From contig JALCBJ010000002.1 of NCBI GenBank assembly GCA_028066595.1, positions 158,356 through 208,039 on the forward strand: a stretch of 49,684 bases of DNA, given 5' to 3'. This document shows positions 17,019 to 25,146 of the stretch, piece after piece. A program made the position numbers and the translations under genes. Under the pieces are notes generated by a model. That model had not been told where the DNA came from and did no database searches. It saw only the letters and a list, made by a program, of their open reading frames with translations. The DNA comes from Thermoanaerobaculia bacterium. GTDB taxonomy: Bacteria > Acidobacteriota > Thermoanaerobaculia > Multivoradales > J023. Within the stretch, counting starts at the first letter, position 1. Each line of letters starts with the position of its first letter.

Positions 17019-17978
17019 ATGAATCAGACCGCCACCATCGAGGCGCCCGACTCGAGTAACACGACATCGGGCCTCACCACCACCAATGCGCCGTTCATCG
17101 AGACAGCCCAGGAGCGCGGCGAGCTCTTCATCGCCCAGCCGTACGACCTCTACAGCGAAGACAACCAGGAAGCTTGGCGCCGTCTCTACGCCCGCTTGCT
17201 GCCGCGCTGGCGCAGCTATGCTCACCCGCGTTTCCTCGAGGGCGTCGAGAATCTCGCGCTGTCCGCCGAGGCCGTGCCCCGTCTCGAAGACATCAACCGG
17301 TTCCTGGCGCCGCTCTCCGGATTCGAAGCGAAGGCGGTTTCGGGCTACGTGCCGGCGTACCTCTTCTTCGATTGTCTGCGGCGCAGAGAATTCCCGACCA
17401 CCATCACCATTCGCGACAAGAACAGCCTCGACTACCTACCGGAACCCGACATCTTCCACGACGTGGCAGGCCACGTTCCGATGCACACCGATCGTCAGTT
17501 CTCGGACGTTTTGGTGCGCTTCGGCGAGGTGGCACGGCAGGCCGCATTCCGCGCCAAGGCCATGCCGGTTCGTGAAGAACGGATTCGGGTGGTCGAGTCG
17601 AACATCAAGGCCCTGGCACGCTTCTTTTGGTTCACCGTCGAATTCGGCCTGATGCGCAAATCACCTGGGAGTGAGGAGCTCCGCGTCTACGGCTCGGGCC
17701 TGCTCTCCTCGTTCGGTGAGATCGAGCACGCCATCGAATCGTCGCGAGTCCAGCGTTTCCCGTTCCAGCTCGAGTGGGTGATCAACCAGTACTTCGAAAT
17801 CGATCACTACCAGCCACTGCTCTTCGTCGTCGATTCGTTCGCCGATCTCTTCGCGCAGGTCGAACGCCTGGAACGCTGGCTCGTCGACGGCAAGCTCGAC
17901 AGCGTCAGCCCCGGGGAACCGGCGATCAACGAAGAAGATCTGCGGAGCTTTCTGAACGCGTCGATCACGGAGTCGTAG
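17019..17978 (+). CDS. phhA: Phenylalanine-4-hydroxylase-like aromatic amino acid hydroxylase
   Basis: 319 residues, a biopterin-dependent aromatic amino acid hydroxylase catalytic domain without an ACT regulatory domain. The iron ligands are visible: His147 and His152 in FHDVAGHVPMH, and Glu208 in FFWFTVEFGLM. The surrounding YLPEPDIFHD and YGSGLLSSFGEIEHA segments are family hallmarks. It would oxidise phenylalanine to tyrosine with tetrahydrobiopterin, Fe(II) and O2 in the cytoplasm; tyrosine or tryptophan hydroxylation cannot be excluded by eye. Length is between the bacterial (about 260-300) and animal enzymes because of a short N-terminal extension. It stands alone after a 150-base gap with a possible structured leader and is convergent with a broken phosphotransferase gene 7 bases away. 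Confidence 0.92.
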   Translation: MNQTATIEAPDSSNTTSGLTTTNAPFIETAQERGELFIAQPYDLYSEDNQEAWRRLYARLLPRWRSYAHPRFLEGVENLALSAEAVPRLEDINRFLAPLSGFEAKAVSGYVPAYLFFDCLRRREFPTTITIRDKNSLDYLPEPDIFHDVAGHVPMHTDRQFSDVLVRFGEVARQAAFRAKAMPVREERIRVVESNIKALARFFWFTVEFGLMRKSPGSEELRVYGSGLLSSFGEIEHAIESSRVQRFPFQLEWVINQYFEIDHYQPLLFVVDSFADLFAQVERLERWLVDGKLDSVSPGEPAINEEDLRSFLNASITES

Positions 17979-17985
17979 CAGGCGA

Positions 17986-18828
17986 TCAGCAGCCGGGGGC
18001 CTGAGAGTCGTCCTCACTGAGGCGATCTAGGATGCGTCGGCCGAGCGCGACGTGGGTGGTGTCTCCGCCGTCGGCCAGTACGGTACCGATGTGGATGGCC
18101 CACCCCGCGGCGCGAGCTCGCTGTTCCTCATCTGCACCGTATCGATCGAGGAGCTCTTCGCGGCCGCGAGGGCCGAAGAGCATCCAGGCACAGGCGAGGT
18201 CGGTCGCAGGATCCCCGCCAGTCATGTCACCCCAGTCGATCAGACCGGCGACGATGCCGTCGCGGAGCACCACGTTTCGCGGGTGTAGGTCGCCATGGAT
18301 CCACACCGTCGCACCGGCCGGCTGGGCGGCGAGCGCGCGACTCCAGAGATCGAGCACCGTTCGCGGCGGAGTGAGACGCCGTAGCCGATCCTCCACGGCT
18401 TCCCTCTTGCCCGTGAGCGGACCACCTCGGAATGGGTTCCGTGGCGCGTCGGCGGGTGAGGGACGATGTAGGCGTCTCAGGGTCCGTGCGAGGAGATCGA
18501 CCTGTGTCTCCGGGAGGGCGCTTCCGTCGGCGGCGCTGCCGCGGATCCATGTGACGACGCTCCAGGGCCACGGGAACAGCTCCGACGGCGTGCCGAATGC
18601 GACCGGCACTGGAACCGGTACGGGCAATCGTGCTGCGATCGTCGGAAGCCACTGCTGCTCGTTCAGGAGGTTCTGTACCGCCACCTCGCGCCGCGGGATT
18701 CGCAATGCATGCTCGGTTCCGAGGCGGAAGACGTAGTTGTCCCAGCCCTGGTCGACGAGGGACAGCGGAGCCGTCGCCAGATCGGGGAACTGGTCCTAGA
18801 GGAGACGCCGGGCGAGATCGACGTTCAT
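17986..18828 (-). pseudogene. Aminoglycoside-phosphotransferase-fold kinase interrupted by an amber codon
   Basis: The frame from the ATG at 18828 reads MNVDLARRLL, then TAG (18798-18796), then DQFPDLATAPLSLVDQGWDNYVFRLGTE and on to a full APH-fold kinase: HALRIPRREVAVQ (nucleotide-site Lys replaced by Arg), TVWIHGDLHPRNVV (catalytic loop) and GLIDWGDMTGGDPATDLA (metal-binding Asp). The residues on both sides of TAG fit the normal N-terminus of such kinases, so a single base change seems to have broken an intact gene of 280 codons. A shorter protein could start at TTG 18705 but would lose the GWDNYVFRLG nucleotide loop. Alternatives are a sequence error or amber readthrough. Substrate unknown; antibiotics should not be assumed. 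Confidence 0.75.
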
Positions 18829-18931
18829 GGGAACGTCTGCGGGAGGAATACAACCGTTCATCGTGGGCCGCGTATCCCAACACAACGCTCGCGGGCTCAC
18901 AAGTGCCGGCGGTCAAGCCGCGGCTGCTCGT

Positions 18932-19672
18932 CTAGGGTACGAACCGATATCCGACGCCGCGCACCGAGACGATGTGTCGAGGATTCGACGGGTCGTCTTC
19001 CAGCGTTTGGCGCAGCTTGTGGATGAAGTTGTCCACGGTCCGCGTCTCGAGCGACGCCGGCAGGTTCCAAACCTCTTCGAGAAAGGTGTCGCGGCTGACG
19101 ACCTCGCCCGGGCGCTCCGAGAAGAGCTTGAGGATGCCGACTTCCTTGGCGGATAGCTCCACCTGCTCGCCCTGCCGGTCGCCGCTGGTCCGCTCAGCAC
19201 GAAACGTCGAGAAGTCGATGCGCCAGGCACCGTAATCGAAAGTGTCGGGCGCCCGGCCGTTCTCGTAGGTGCCACCGTTGCTCAAGCCGTTGCCGTAGGT
19301 CCGCCCCCACACCTGACGGCGCAGCGAGCCCCGGACCTTGGCGAGCAGCATTTCCAGGTCGAAGGGCTTGGTGACGTAGTCGTCGGCGCCTGCGTCGATG
19401 CCCGCGATCGCGTCTTCCACACGGTCCTTTGCGCTGACCATGATGATCGGCTCGAGTCGTTGCTCACGACGCACCGCCTTGCACACGTCGAGACCGTTGA
19501 TCCCCGGGAGCATCACATCGAGAAGGATGAGGTCGAAGGTGGACTCTTCTAAGGCTTCGAGACATTCCTCGCCGCTTTCCACGACGTCCACGTCGTAGCC
19601 CGCGTTACGTAGGTTGAACGCGAGGCCCTGGGCCAAGTGCTCTTCGTCCTCCACCACCAAGATATGGCTCAT
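18932..19672 (-). CDS. OmpR-family response regulator
   Basis: 246 residues: receiver with E8 D9, phosphorylated Asp52 in LILLDVMLPGINGLDV and KPFDLEMLLAK, an unusual glycine/asparagine-rich linker (TYGNGLSNGGTYENGRAPD, about 125-145), then a winged helix (ELSAKEVGILKLFSERPGEVVSRD ... TRTVDNFIHKLRQTLEDDPSNPRHIVSVRGVGYRFVP). The RTVDNFI wording is of the PhoB/RegX type. It follows its kinase gene by 22 bases on the same strand. The kinase is first here, in contrast to the other two systems in the window. Targets unknown. Confidence 0.92.
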   Translation of the reverse strand: MSHILVVEDEEHLAQGLAFNLRNAGYDVDVVESGEECLEALEESTFDLILLDVMLPGINGLDVCKAVRREQRLEPIIMVSAKDRVEDAIAGIDAGADDYVTKPFDLEMLLAKVRGSLRRQVWGRTYGNGLSNGGTYENGRAPDTFDYGAWRIDFSTFRAERTSGDRQGEQVELSAKEVGILKLFSERPGEVVSRDTFLEEVWNLPASLETRTVDNFIHKLRQTLEDDPSNPRHIVSVRGVGYRFVP

Positions 19673-19694
19673 CGAGTAGTCTTTCTCGACAGGA

Positions 19695-20711
19695 TCAGGC
19701 TGCGGCGTCGGTTGGCGACGCAGCGCCTTGGGTTTCGAGTTGGAGCTCGCCCGGGCTCACTTCGGGATGGGCGGGCAAGGTAAGAGTGATGGTCGTTCCC
19801 TGTCCAGGCCCGGCACTGTCGGCAGCTACGTCGCCGCCGTGAGCGTGCAGGATCGAGCGCACGACATAGAGGCCGATGCCGGTGCCCTTCTGTCGACCTC
19901 CCACGGGGTTCTCGGAGCGGTAGAACCGCTCGAAGACGCTCGGCAGATCCACCGGGTCGATGCCGGCGCCCTTGTCGCACACTTGGACCTCGATTTCGGG
20001 GTCGTCAGCTTCGTCGACCCGGCGCGCTCGTAGCGTGACGTGGGCCGCGTCCTTGCCGCGGTAGCGCACCGCGTTGTCGAGGAGGTTGTCGAGCACCTGA
20101 CGGAACATCACGGGATCGATGCGAGACGGCAGATAGTCGTCGTTCAGCTCCAGCTCCAGCTCCGCTGCTGGATAGAGTGCTTCGGCGTCGTCGAGATAGG
20201 CCTCCAGATACTCGTTGAGCTCGACGGTCTGAGGCACCACCTGCATCTCGGCGGTCTTGTGGTCCATCTCGGCTGCGCGCAAGATATTCGAGATCAGTCG
20301 ATGGAGACGCTCGACGTCGAACAGGATCTTGTCGACGAAGTCGAGCCGGTCGGCATCGGAGAGGTCCTTCTTGCGCAGAGTCTGAGCGAAGAGCTTGATG
20401 GACGACAGAGGCGAGTTGAGCTCATGCGAAACCGAGGCAATGAAGTTCGACTGCCGTTGGCTCCATCGGATCTGGCCGATGAGCATGGCCGAGAGGATGC
20501 TCGACAACACGATGATCGTGATGAACAGCGCGCTGCCCAGCCAAACCCAAGTCCAGTGAAACGTCGTTTCCTGGGCCAGAGCCCGTAGCTTCTGGTAGTC
20601 CTGCACCAGCAGGACGTTCCACAACACGGTCAACGTCACGATCAAACACAGAACGACGACGAAGAGCGTCACCGGGGCGCGAATCGAGAATCTGGGTCTT
20701 CGGTCGGCCAC
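19695..20711 (-). CDS. Sensor histidine kinase
   Basis: 338 residues, compact. Two helices at about 13-37 and 53-78 leave only about 15 residues outside the membrane, so it has no real periplasmic sensor and may sense through the membrane or a partner. The H-box is FIASVSHELNSPLSSIKLFAQTL (His96), the N-box VLDNLLDNAVRYRG, then CDKGAGIDPVDLPSVFERFYR and GTGIGLYVVRSI. Downstream is its likely partner regulator. An HSL-type hydrolase gene lies 86 bases upstream on the same strand and might be co-transcribed. Confidence 0.9.
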   Translation of the reverse strand: MADRRPRFSIRAPVTLFVVVLCLIVTLTVLWNVLLVQDYQKLRALAQETTFHWTWVWLGSALFITIIVLSSILSAMLIGQIRWSQRQSNFIASVSHELNSPLSSIKLFAQTLRKKDLSDADRLDFVDKILFDVERLHRLISNILRAAEMDHKTAEMQVVPQTVELNEYLEAYLDDAEALYPAAELELELNDDYLPSRIDPVMFRQVLDNLLDNAVRYRGKDAAHVTLRARRVDEADDPEIEVQVCDKGAGIDPVDLPSVFERFYRSENPVGGRQKGTGIGLYVVRSILHAHGGDVAADSAGPGQGTTITLTLPAHPEVSPGELQLETQGAASPTDAAA

Positions 20712-20797
20712 GGCGCGATCCTATCGTTGCCGCGCCCGGGGGCTGCATCTCGAAGCGGAGAGTGGTCGCGAAGGTGGGTGTGGTCACGCCGGAGGAG

Positions 20798-21742
20798 TCA
20801 GGTGTCGTCGTGCTGGGGCTGTGGCGTGTGGGAGGACTGGAAGGACCGGGACATGAACGATGCAGCGTGCTCCAACGAGCGCCGCGCTTCGGGCAAGAAC
20901 CTGCCCAGGACCTGCCAACCGTGGAACAGACCGGAAGACTCCACGAGCTCACAGCTTCCGCCGGCTGTCGTCACCGCACTTTCGATCGCGCGTGCGTCCG
21001 CGAGCAGAACCTCGCTCTCGTCGACTTGGATATGCAACGGCGGCAGCGCGTGAAAACGACCGAAGGCAGGCGACACCGACGGCTCGCGCCAGGCGTCGGG
21101 GTTGGCATAGCACGCAGCGAAGGCCGGAAGGTTCTCCGGTCGGAACATCGCGCAGCGGCCGTCGTTCTCCCGCACCAGGGGCGCAGTTCCTCCCAGGTCT
21201 GCCCAGGGAGAAAGCAGCACCGCAGCGGCCGGAAGTGGATCGCCGGCGTCTCGCAACTGCTGGAGTAGGGAAAGCACCAATGCCCCTCCCGCGGAGTCGC
21301 CGACCAGAGCCGTCGTGCGAGGCTCTACTCCGGCGGATATCAGCCACCGGTAAGTGGACGCGACATCGTCCAGAGCGGCCGGATACCGATGCTCCGGCGC
21401 GAGTCGGTAATCCGGCGCGTACACCGTGGCGGGTGTGCACCGCGCGAGGACCGCGGAGAGTGCCCGATGCGTTCGCGGCGAACAGGAGACGAATCCGCCT
21501 CCGTGAAGGTAGAGGATCGTGTTGCTCGTGGACGACCGTGGAACGAGCTTTTCGACGCGAACACCGTCGGCCTCGATCTCCGCCACCGACAGACCGATGG
21601 AACTCAGCCATTGCATCGGCCGGGGCGCACCGAGGAGACGCCGGGCGCGTCGTGCCAGGCGCTGCCCTTCGCCCCAGTCTCGCCTGCGGACGAAAAGCCG
21701 AATCACACTGCCGAGCAGCTTGGCTCGGAGGCTGACCCTCAC
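20798..21742 (-). CDS. HSL-family alpha/beta hydrolase (esterase)
   Basis: 314 residues from GTG at 21742 (GAGG just ahead). The frame is open to 21907, but the extra 55 residues are arginine-rich and would run into the palindromic promoter of the divergent PadR gene. Hallmarks of hormone-sensitive-lipase-type esterases: oxyanion motif YLHGGGF (80-83), DYRLAPEHRYPAALDD, nucleophile Ser150 in GDSAGG, Asp241 in QVDESEVL and His274 in GLFHGWQ. No signal peptide, so a cytoplasmic carboxylesterase acting on short acyl esters is likely. A His/Pro/Gln-rich tail ends the protein. Confidence 0.9.
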   Translation of the reverse strand: MRVSLRAKLLGSVIRLFVRRRDWGEGQRLARRARRLLGAPRPMQWLSSIGLSVAEIEADGVRVEKLVPRSSTSNTILYLHGGGFVSCSPRTHRALSAVLARCTPATVYAPDYRLAPEHRYPAALDDVASTYRWLISAGVEPRTTALVGDSAGGALVLSLLQQLRDAGDPLPAAAVLLSPWADLGGTAPLVRENDGRCAMFRPENLPAFAACYANPDAWREPSVSPAFGRFHALPPLHIQVDESEVLLADARAIESAVTTAGGSCELVESSGLFHGWQVLGRFLPEARRSLEHAASFMSRSFQSSHTPQPQHDDT

Positions 21743-21875
21743 GATGCCTCGCAGATCATCAGCTCTCCGCGTCCTCCGGCGAGCGGCCTCGGCACGCGGA
21801 TCGAGAAGGGGCGATCGAGCACCGGGCGATCCTAGCTCATCGCCCCTTGGTGAACGCGAGGCCTGATCATCACGT

Positions 21876-21925
21876 TCAAGACTTGATAACCACATCTTGA
21901 CAGTCAAGATAACAGGACTTACTCT
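21876..21925 (+). promoter_or_regulatory. PadR promoter with two operator dyads
   Basis: A perfect 17-bp palindrome ATCTTGACAGTCAAGAT (21894-21910) contains a consensus -35 box TTGACA (21897-21902); 17 bases on is TACTCT (21920-21925) as a -10 box. A second dyad TCAAGACTTGA (21876-21886) is centred exactly 21 bases upstream, two helical turns away on the same face. The arrangement fits autorepression by the PadR dimer encoded 48 bases downstream. Confidence 0.65.
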
Positions 21926-21972
21926 CTCGCTGTCAGAGGTGGCGCGTTCGAAACCAACCTGCGAGAGTCTTC

Positions 21973-22311
21973 ATGTCCAGCGATCCCAATACCGACGTCA
22001 TTCACGGCACCCTGGATCTTCTGATCCTCAAGACACTCAGTCTGGAGCCATTGCATGGTTTCGGCATCGCGCGCCGGGTCGAGCAGATCTCGGGTCGCGT
22101 GTTCAAAGTCAACCCTGGGTCCCTGCTGACGGCCCTCAAGCGTCTCGAGCGCTCCGGATGCCTGGAGTCCGAGTGGCGGCAGACCGAGAACTCTCGGCGG
22201 GCAAAGTACTATGCGTTGACACCGGCAGGACATCGGCAGCTCGAGGTCGAGAGCGCGGAGTGGAATCGGCGTTCCAGCGCAGTTCAACGTCTGCTTGCAG
22301 CGGAGAGCTGA
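21973..22311 (+). CDS. PadR-family transcriptional regulator (acidobacterial type)
   Basis: 112 residues. Winged helix with GTLDLLILKTLSLEPLHGFGIARRVEQISGRVFKVNPGSLLTALKRLERSGCLESEWRQTENSRRAKYYALTPAGHRQLE, the usual PadR N-terminal domain, plus a short C-terminal helix for dimerisation. It matches the small acidobacterial PadR group that stands in front of ADOP permeases. The ribosome site is GAGAG. The stop lies 2 bases before the GTG of the permease, so the two are one operon. The tandem dyads over the upstream promoter suggest negative autoregulation; the ligand is unknown. Confidence 0.93.
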   Translation: MSSDPNTDVIHGTLDLLILKTLSLEPLHGFGIARRVEQISGRVFKVNPGSLLTALKRLERSGCLESEWRQTENSRRAKYYALTPAGHRQLEVESAEWNRRSSAVQRLLAAES

Positions 22312-22313
22312 AC

Positions 22314-24947
22314 GTGTCCTGGTGGCGTCACCTCACTGCTGGGATCGAGGCGCTGGCTCGGCGTACCGAAACCGAACGGGACGAACGCGACGAGATTCAG
22401 CATTTCCTCGAGGAGGCCGCGGCGGAATACGAGGCCCGAGGCTGGACACGACGGGAGGCTCTTCGCAAAGTCCGCCTAGAGTTCGGTGGCGAAATGCAAG
22501 CCCAAGCGCGTCTGCGAGACCACGGTTGGGAGAACCTGGTCGAAGCGTTGTGGACGGATCTGCGGTATGCGGCGCGGCGGCTACGTGGTGAGCCGGTTGT
22601 GGCCGGGGTGACGGTCCTCACTCTTGCCGTCGGTCTGGGCGCCGCGACGGCGATCTTCAGCGCGGTCGAGACGATTCTGATGCAGCCCTTGCCGTACCCA
22701 GACGCCGAACACGTGGTCAGCGTCTGGGACGTCGGCGAGGACGGTGCGCCACTGGAACTGACGTTCGGGACCTTTCGCGAGCTGATCGAGCGAAGTCACA
22801 GCTTCGAGGCGCTGGCCGTGTTCAAGCCCTGGCAGCCGAACCTCTCCGGTACCGAGGTTCCCTTGCGGCTCATCGGGCAAAGCGTCAGCTCCGGCTATTT
22901 CGAGACGCTCGGCGTCCGGCCGGAGATCGGGCGTGACTTTCGTCCGCAGGACGACCGCATGGGCGGTCCGCGCGAGGTCGTCCTCGGCCATTCGGTTTGG
23001 CGAGATCATTTCGGATCCGATCCCGAGATCGTAGAGAAGACGATCCAGCTCGATGAACGGGACTTTGTCGTCATCGGCGTCATGCCTGCGAGCTTCGAAA
23101 ACTTGCTATCGCCGGAGGCCGGGATCTGGTCTTCGTTGCAGTACGACATGTCGCAGGGGAGGGCTTGGGGCCACCATCTGCGGGCAGTGGGACGTCTCCG
23201 ACCTGGGCTCCAGCTCTCGGCTGCCACGCGCGAGGTGGAGGAGATCGCAGCGACACCGTGGTCGGACTTTCCTCGTCCTCAATGGGCCTCACTCGACCGA
23301 GGCCTGCGCGTGGTCCGGTTGCACGACGAAATAACGGCTCTTGTAAGACCTGCGCTCCTCGCCATACTCGGTGCGGCGGGACTGTTGCTGCTCATCGTGT
23401 GCGTCAACGTGACTCTCTTGCTGCTGGCTCGCGGAGTCCGACGGCGTGGCGAGCTCGCCTTGCGCCGAGCCCTGGGCGCTGGCCGCAAGCGGCTGATCCG
23501 CCAGCTGCTGACCGAGAGCTTGCTGCTGGCGGCCATCGGCGCCGTCCTGGGTTTGGTGTTTGCGGAGCTCGGAATCCACGGACTGGTCTCCTTGGGTCCG
23601 TCGGACCTGCCGCGGATCCACGCCGTCTCGATGAACAGTACGGTATTCGCCGCCGGCCTCGGGCTGGCGGTCCTGGTCGGCTTTGCGTTCGGCCTGGTAC
23701 CGGCCCTCCGCGCGACGGAGACCACGTCTCATCGGGATTTGGCGTACGCCTCGTCGCGCCTCACGGGCCGGCGCGGTCTGCCCCAAGCGCTTATCGTGGT
23801 GGAGGTGGCGCTCGCGGTGGTGCTTCTCGTCGGTTCTGGTTTGCTGCTGCGAAGCCTGGAAGGTCTACTCGGAGTGGACATGGGTTTCGAGCCGGATCGA
23901 GCCCAGACGATGCAGGTGCTGGTTTCGGGCGACCGATTCGACAACCGAGTGACGGAAGCGTTCTTCGCGCGATCTTTGGAAGCGGTTCGATCCGTACCCG
24001 GCGCTGCATCGGCGGCCTTCACCAGCCAGCTACCGCTCAGCGGTGACTACGACGTGTACGGAGTCCGTTTTGGCTCCGAGGACGGCGTCGAGTCTGGCGA
24101 GGGTGGCATGTTTCGTTACACGGTGAGCACCGGGTACTTCGAATCCATGGGGATTCCGTTGCTACGGGGCCGCACGTTCGACCGGCGCGACGAGGTAGGA
24201 GATCATCGGGTGGCTATCGTCAGCGAGTCCGCCGCGAGAACGCGGTTGGGCGGCCTCGATCCGATCGGCCAGCCGCTGCGCGTCGGGCCCGCCGATCTTC
24301 CTCCGTACACCATCGTCGGAGTCGTCGCCGACGTACGACAGGCTTCACTGGCTCTCGGAGATGCCGCGGCCGTATATGTCCTTAGCGGGCAATGGCACTT
24401 CGCCGACGATGTGCGCTCGCTCGTGGTGCGCTCCGCCGGCGACGAAGGCCCACAACCCGCCGACCTACGCGCCGCGATCTGGTCGATCGACAGCAACCGT
24501 CCGATCGTGCGTGCCGCGAGCCTGCGGGAGCTGGTGAACCGTTCTGTGGGTGAGCGACGGTTCACTTGGAGTCTCGTCCAGGGCTTTTCGGTGGCATCCC
24601 TTTTCCTCGCTGCGGCGGGCCTTTATGGTGTTCTCGCCGCAAGCGTCGACCAACGCTCGCGAGAATGGGGCATTCGTTCTGCCATGGGTGCCTCGCGACG
24701 CGCCAACGTGGCGCTGGTTCTGCGGCAAGGCCTGGCTCTGACCGCCCTGGGAACGACATGCGGCGTGGTGGTGGCCGTGGTGATCACACGAGGGCTCGTC
24801 GGAATGCTCTACGGTGTGTCGAACCTCGATCCGGCGACCTACGTCGGTGTCGTAGCGTTGCTGATTGCCGTCGCCACCCTCGCGTGCGGCATACCCGCAC
24901 TGCGCGCTGGTCGCGTCGATCCTGTGACCGCGCTACGAGCCGAGTAG
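22314..24947 (+). CDS. ADOP-type permease with N-terminal cytosolic domain
   Basis: 877 residues from GTG at 22314 (GGAG eight bases ahead); the frame is open to 21897 but that part is covered by the PadR gene. Residues 1-70 are a cytosolic helical module (DERDEIQHFLEEAAAEYEARGWTRREALRKVRLEFGG) typical of the long ADOP class. Then helix 1 (GEPVVAGVTVLTLAVGLGAATAIFSAVETILM), a MacB-like periplasmic domain, a first FtsX domain with RGELALRRALGAGRKRLIRQLLTESLLL, a second periplasmic domain and a second FtsX domain (REWGIRSAMGASRRANVALVLRQG). The first FtsX block is intact. No ATPase is nearby. A periplasmic mechanical or export role is inferred from MacB. Confidence 0.93.
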   Translation: MSWWRHLTAGIEALARRTETERDERDEIQHFLEEAAAEYEARGWTRREALRKVRLEFGGEMQAQARLRDHGWENLVEALWTDLRYAARRLRGEPVVAGVTVLTLAVGLGAATAIFSAVETILMQPLPYPDAEHVVSVWDVGEDGAPLELTFGTFRELIERSHSFEALAVFKPWQPNLSGTEVPLRLIGQSVSSGYFETLGVRPEIGRDFRPQDDRMGGPREVVLGHSVWRDHFGSDPEIVEKTIQLDERDFVVIGVMPASFENLLSPEAGIWSSLQYDMSQGRAWGHHLRAVGRLRPGLQLSAATREVEEIAATPWSDFPRPQWASLDRGLRVVRLHDEITALVRPALLAILGAAGLLLLIVCVNVTLLLLARGVRRRGELALRRALGAGRKRLIRQLLTESLLLAAIGAVLGLVFAELGIHGLVSLGPSDLPRIHAVSMNSTVFAAGLGLAVLVGFAFGLVPALRATETTSHRDLAYASSRLTGRRGLPQALIVVEVALAVVLLVGSGLLLRSLEGLLGVDMGFEPDRAQTMQVLVSGDRFDNRVTEAFFARSLEAVRSVPGAASAAFTSQLPLSGDYDVYGVRFGSEDGVESGEGGMFRYTVSTGYFESMGIPLLRGRTFDRRDEVGDHRVAIVSESAARTRLGGLDPIGQPLRVGPADLPPYTIVGVVADVRQASLALGDAAAVYVLSGQWHFADDVRSLVVRSAGDEGPQPADLRAAIWSIDSNRPIVRAASLRELVNRSVGERRFTWSLVQGFSVASLFLAAAGLYGVLAASVDQRSREWGIRSAMGASRRANVALVLRQGLALTALGTTCGVVVAVVITRGLVGMLYGVSNLDPATYVGVVALLIAVATLACGIPALRAGRVDPVTALRAE

Positions 24948-25146
24948 CTGTAAGAGCCGATCGGATCCCCAGGGTGGCGACGTCGTCCACGTGTGCGCGA
25001 ACTCGATGGGTGAGTATCATCGACGCCACGACGACCGAACGGTCGCGGTACGCCCCGATTGTGGGTGCTACACCTTTGCCAGTGCGGATGCCGATGAAAC
25101 CCGAGATCTCTCACCTCGCCGCGCTCGGCAGCTCGGTGCATTCGGA

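Noticed and set aside
21897..22313. N-terminal extension of the ADOP permease upstream of GTG 22314
   Set aside because: It overlaps the whole PadR gene in another frame, has no family features, and 22314 has a proper ribosome site.
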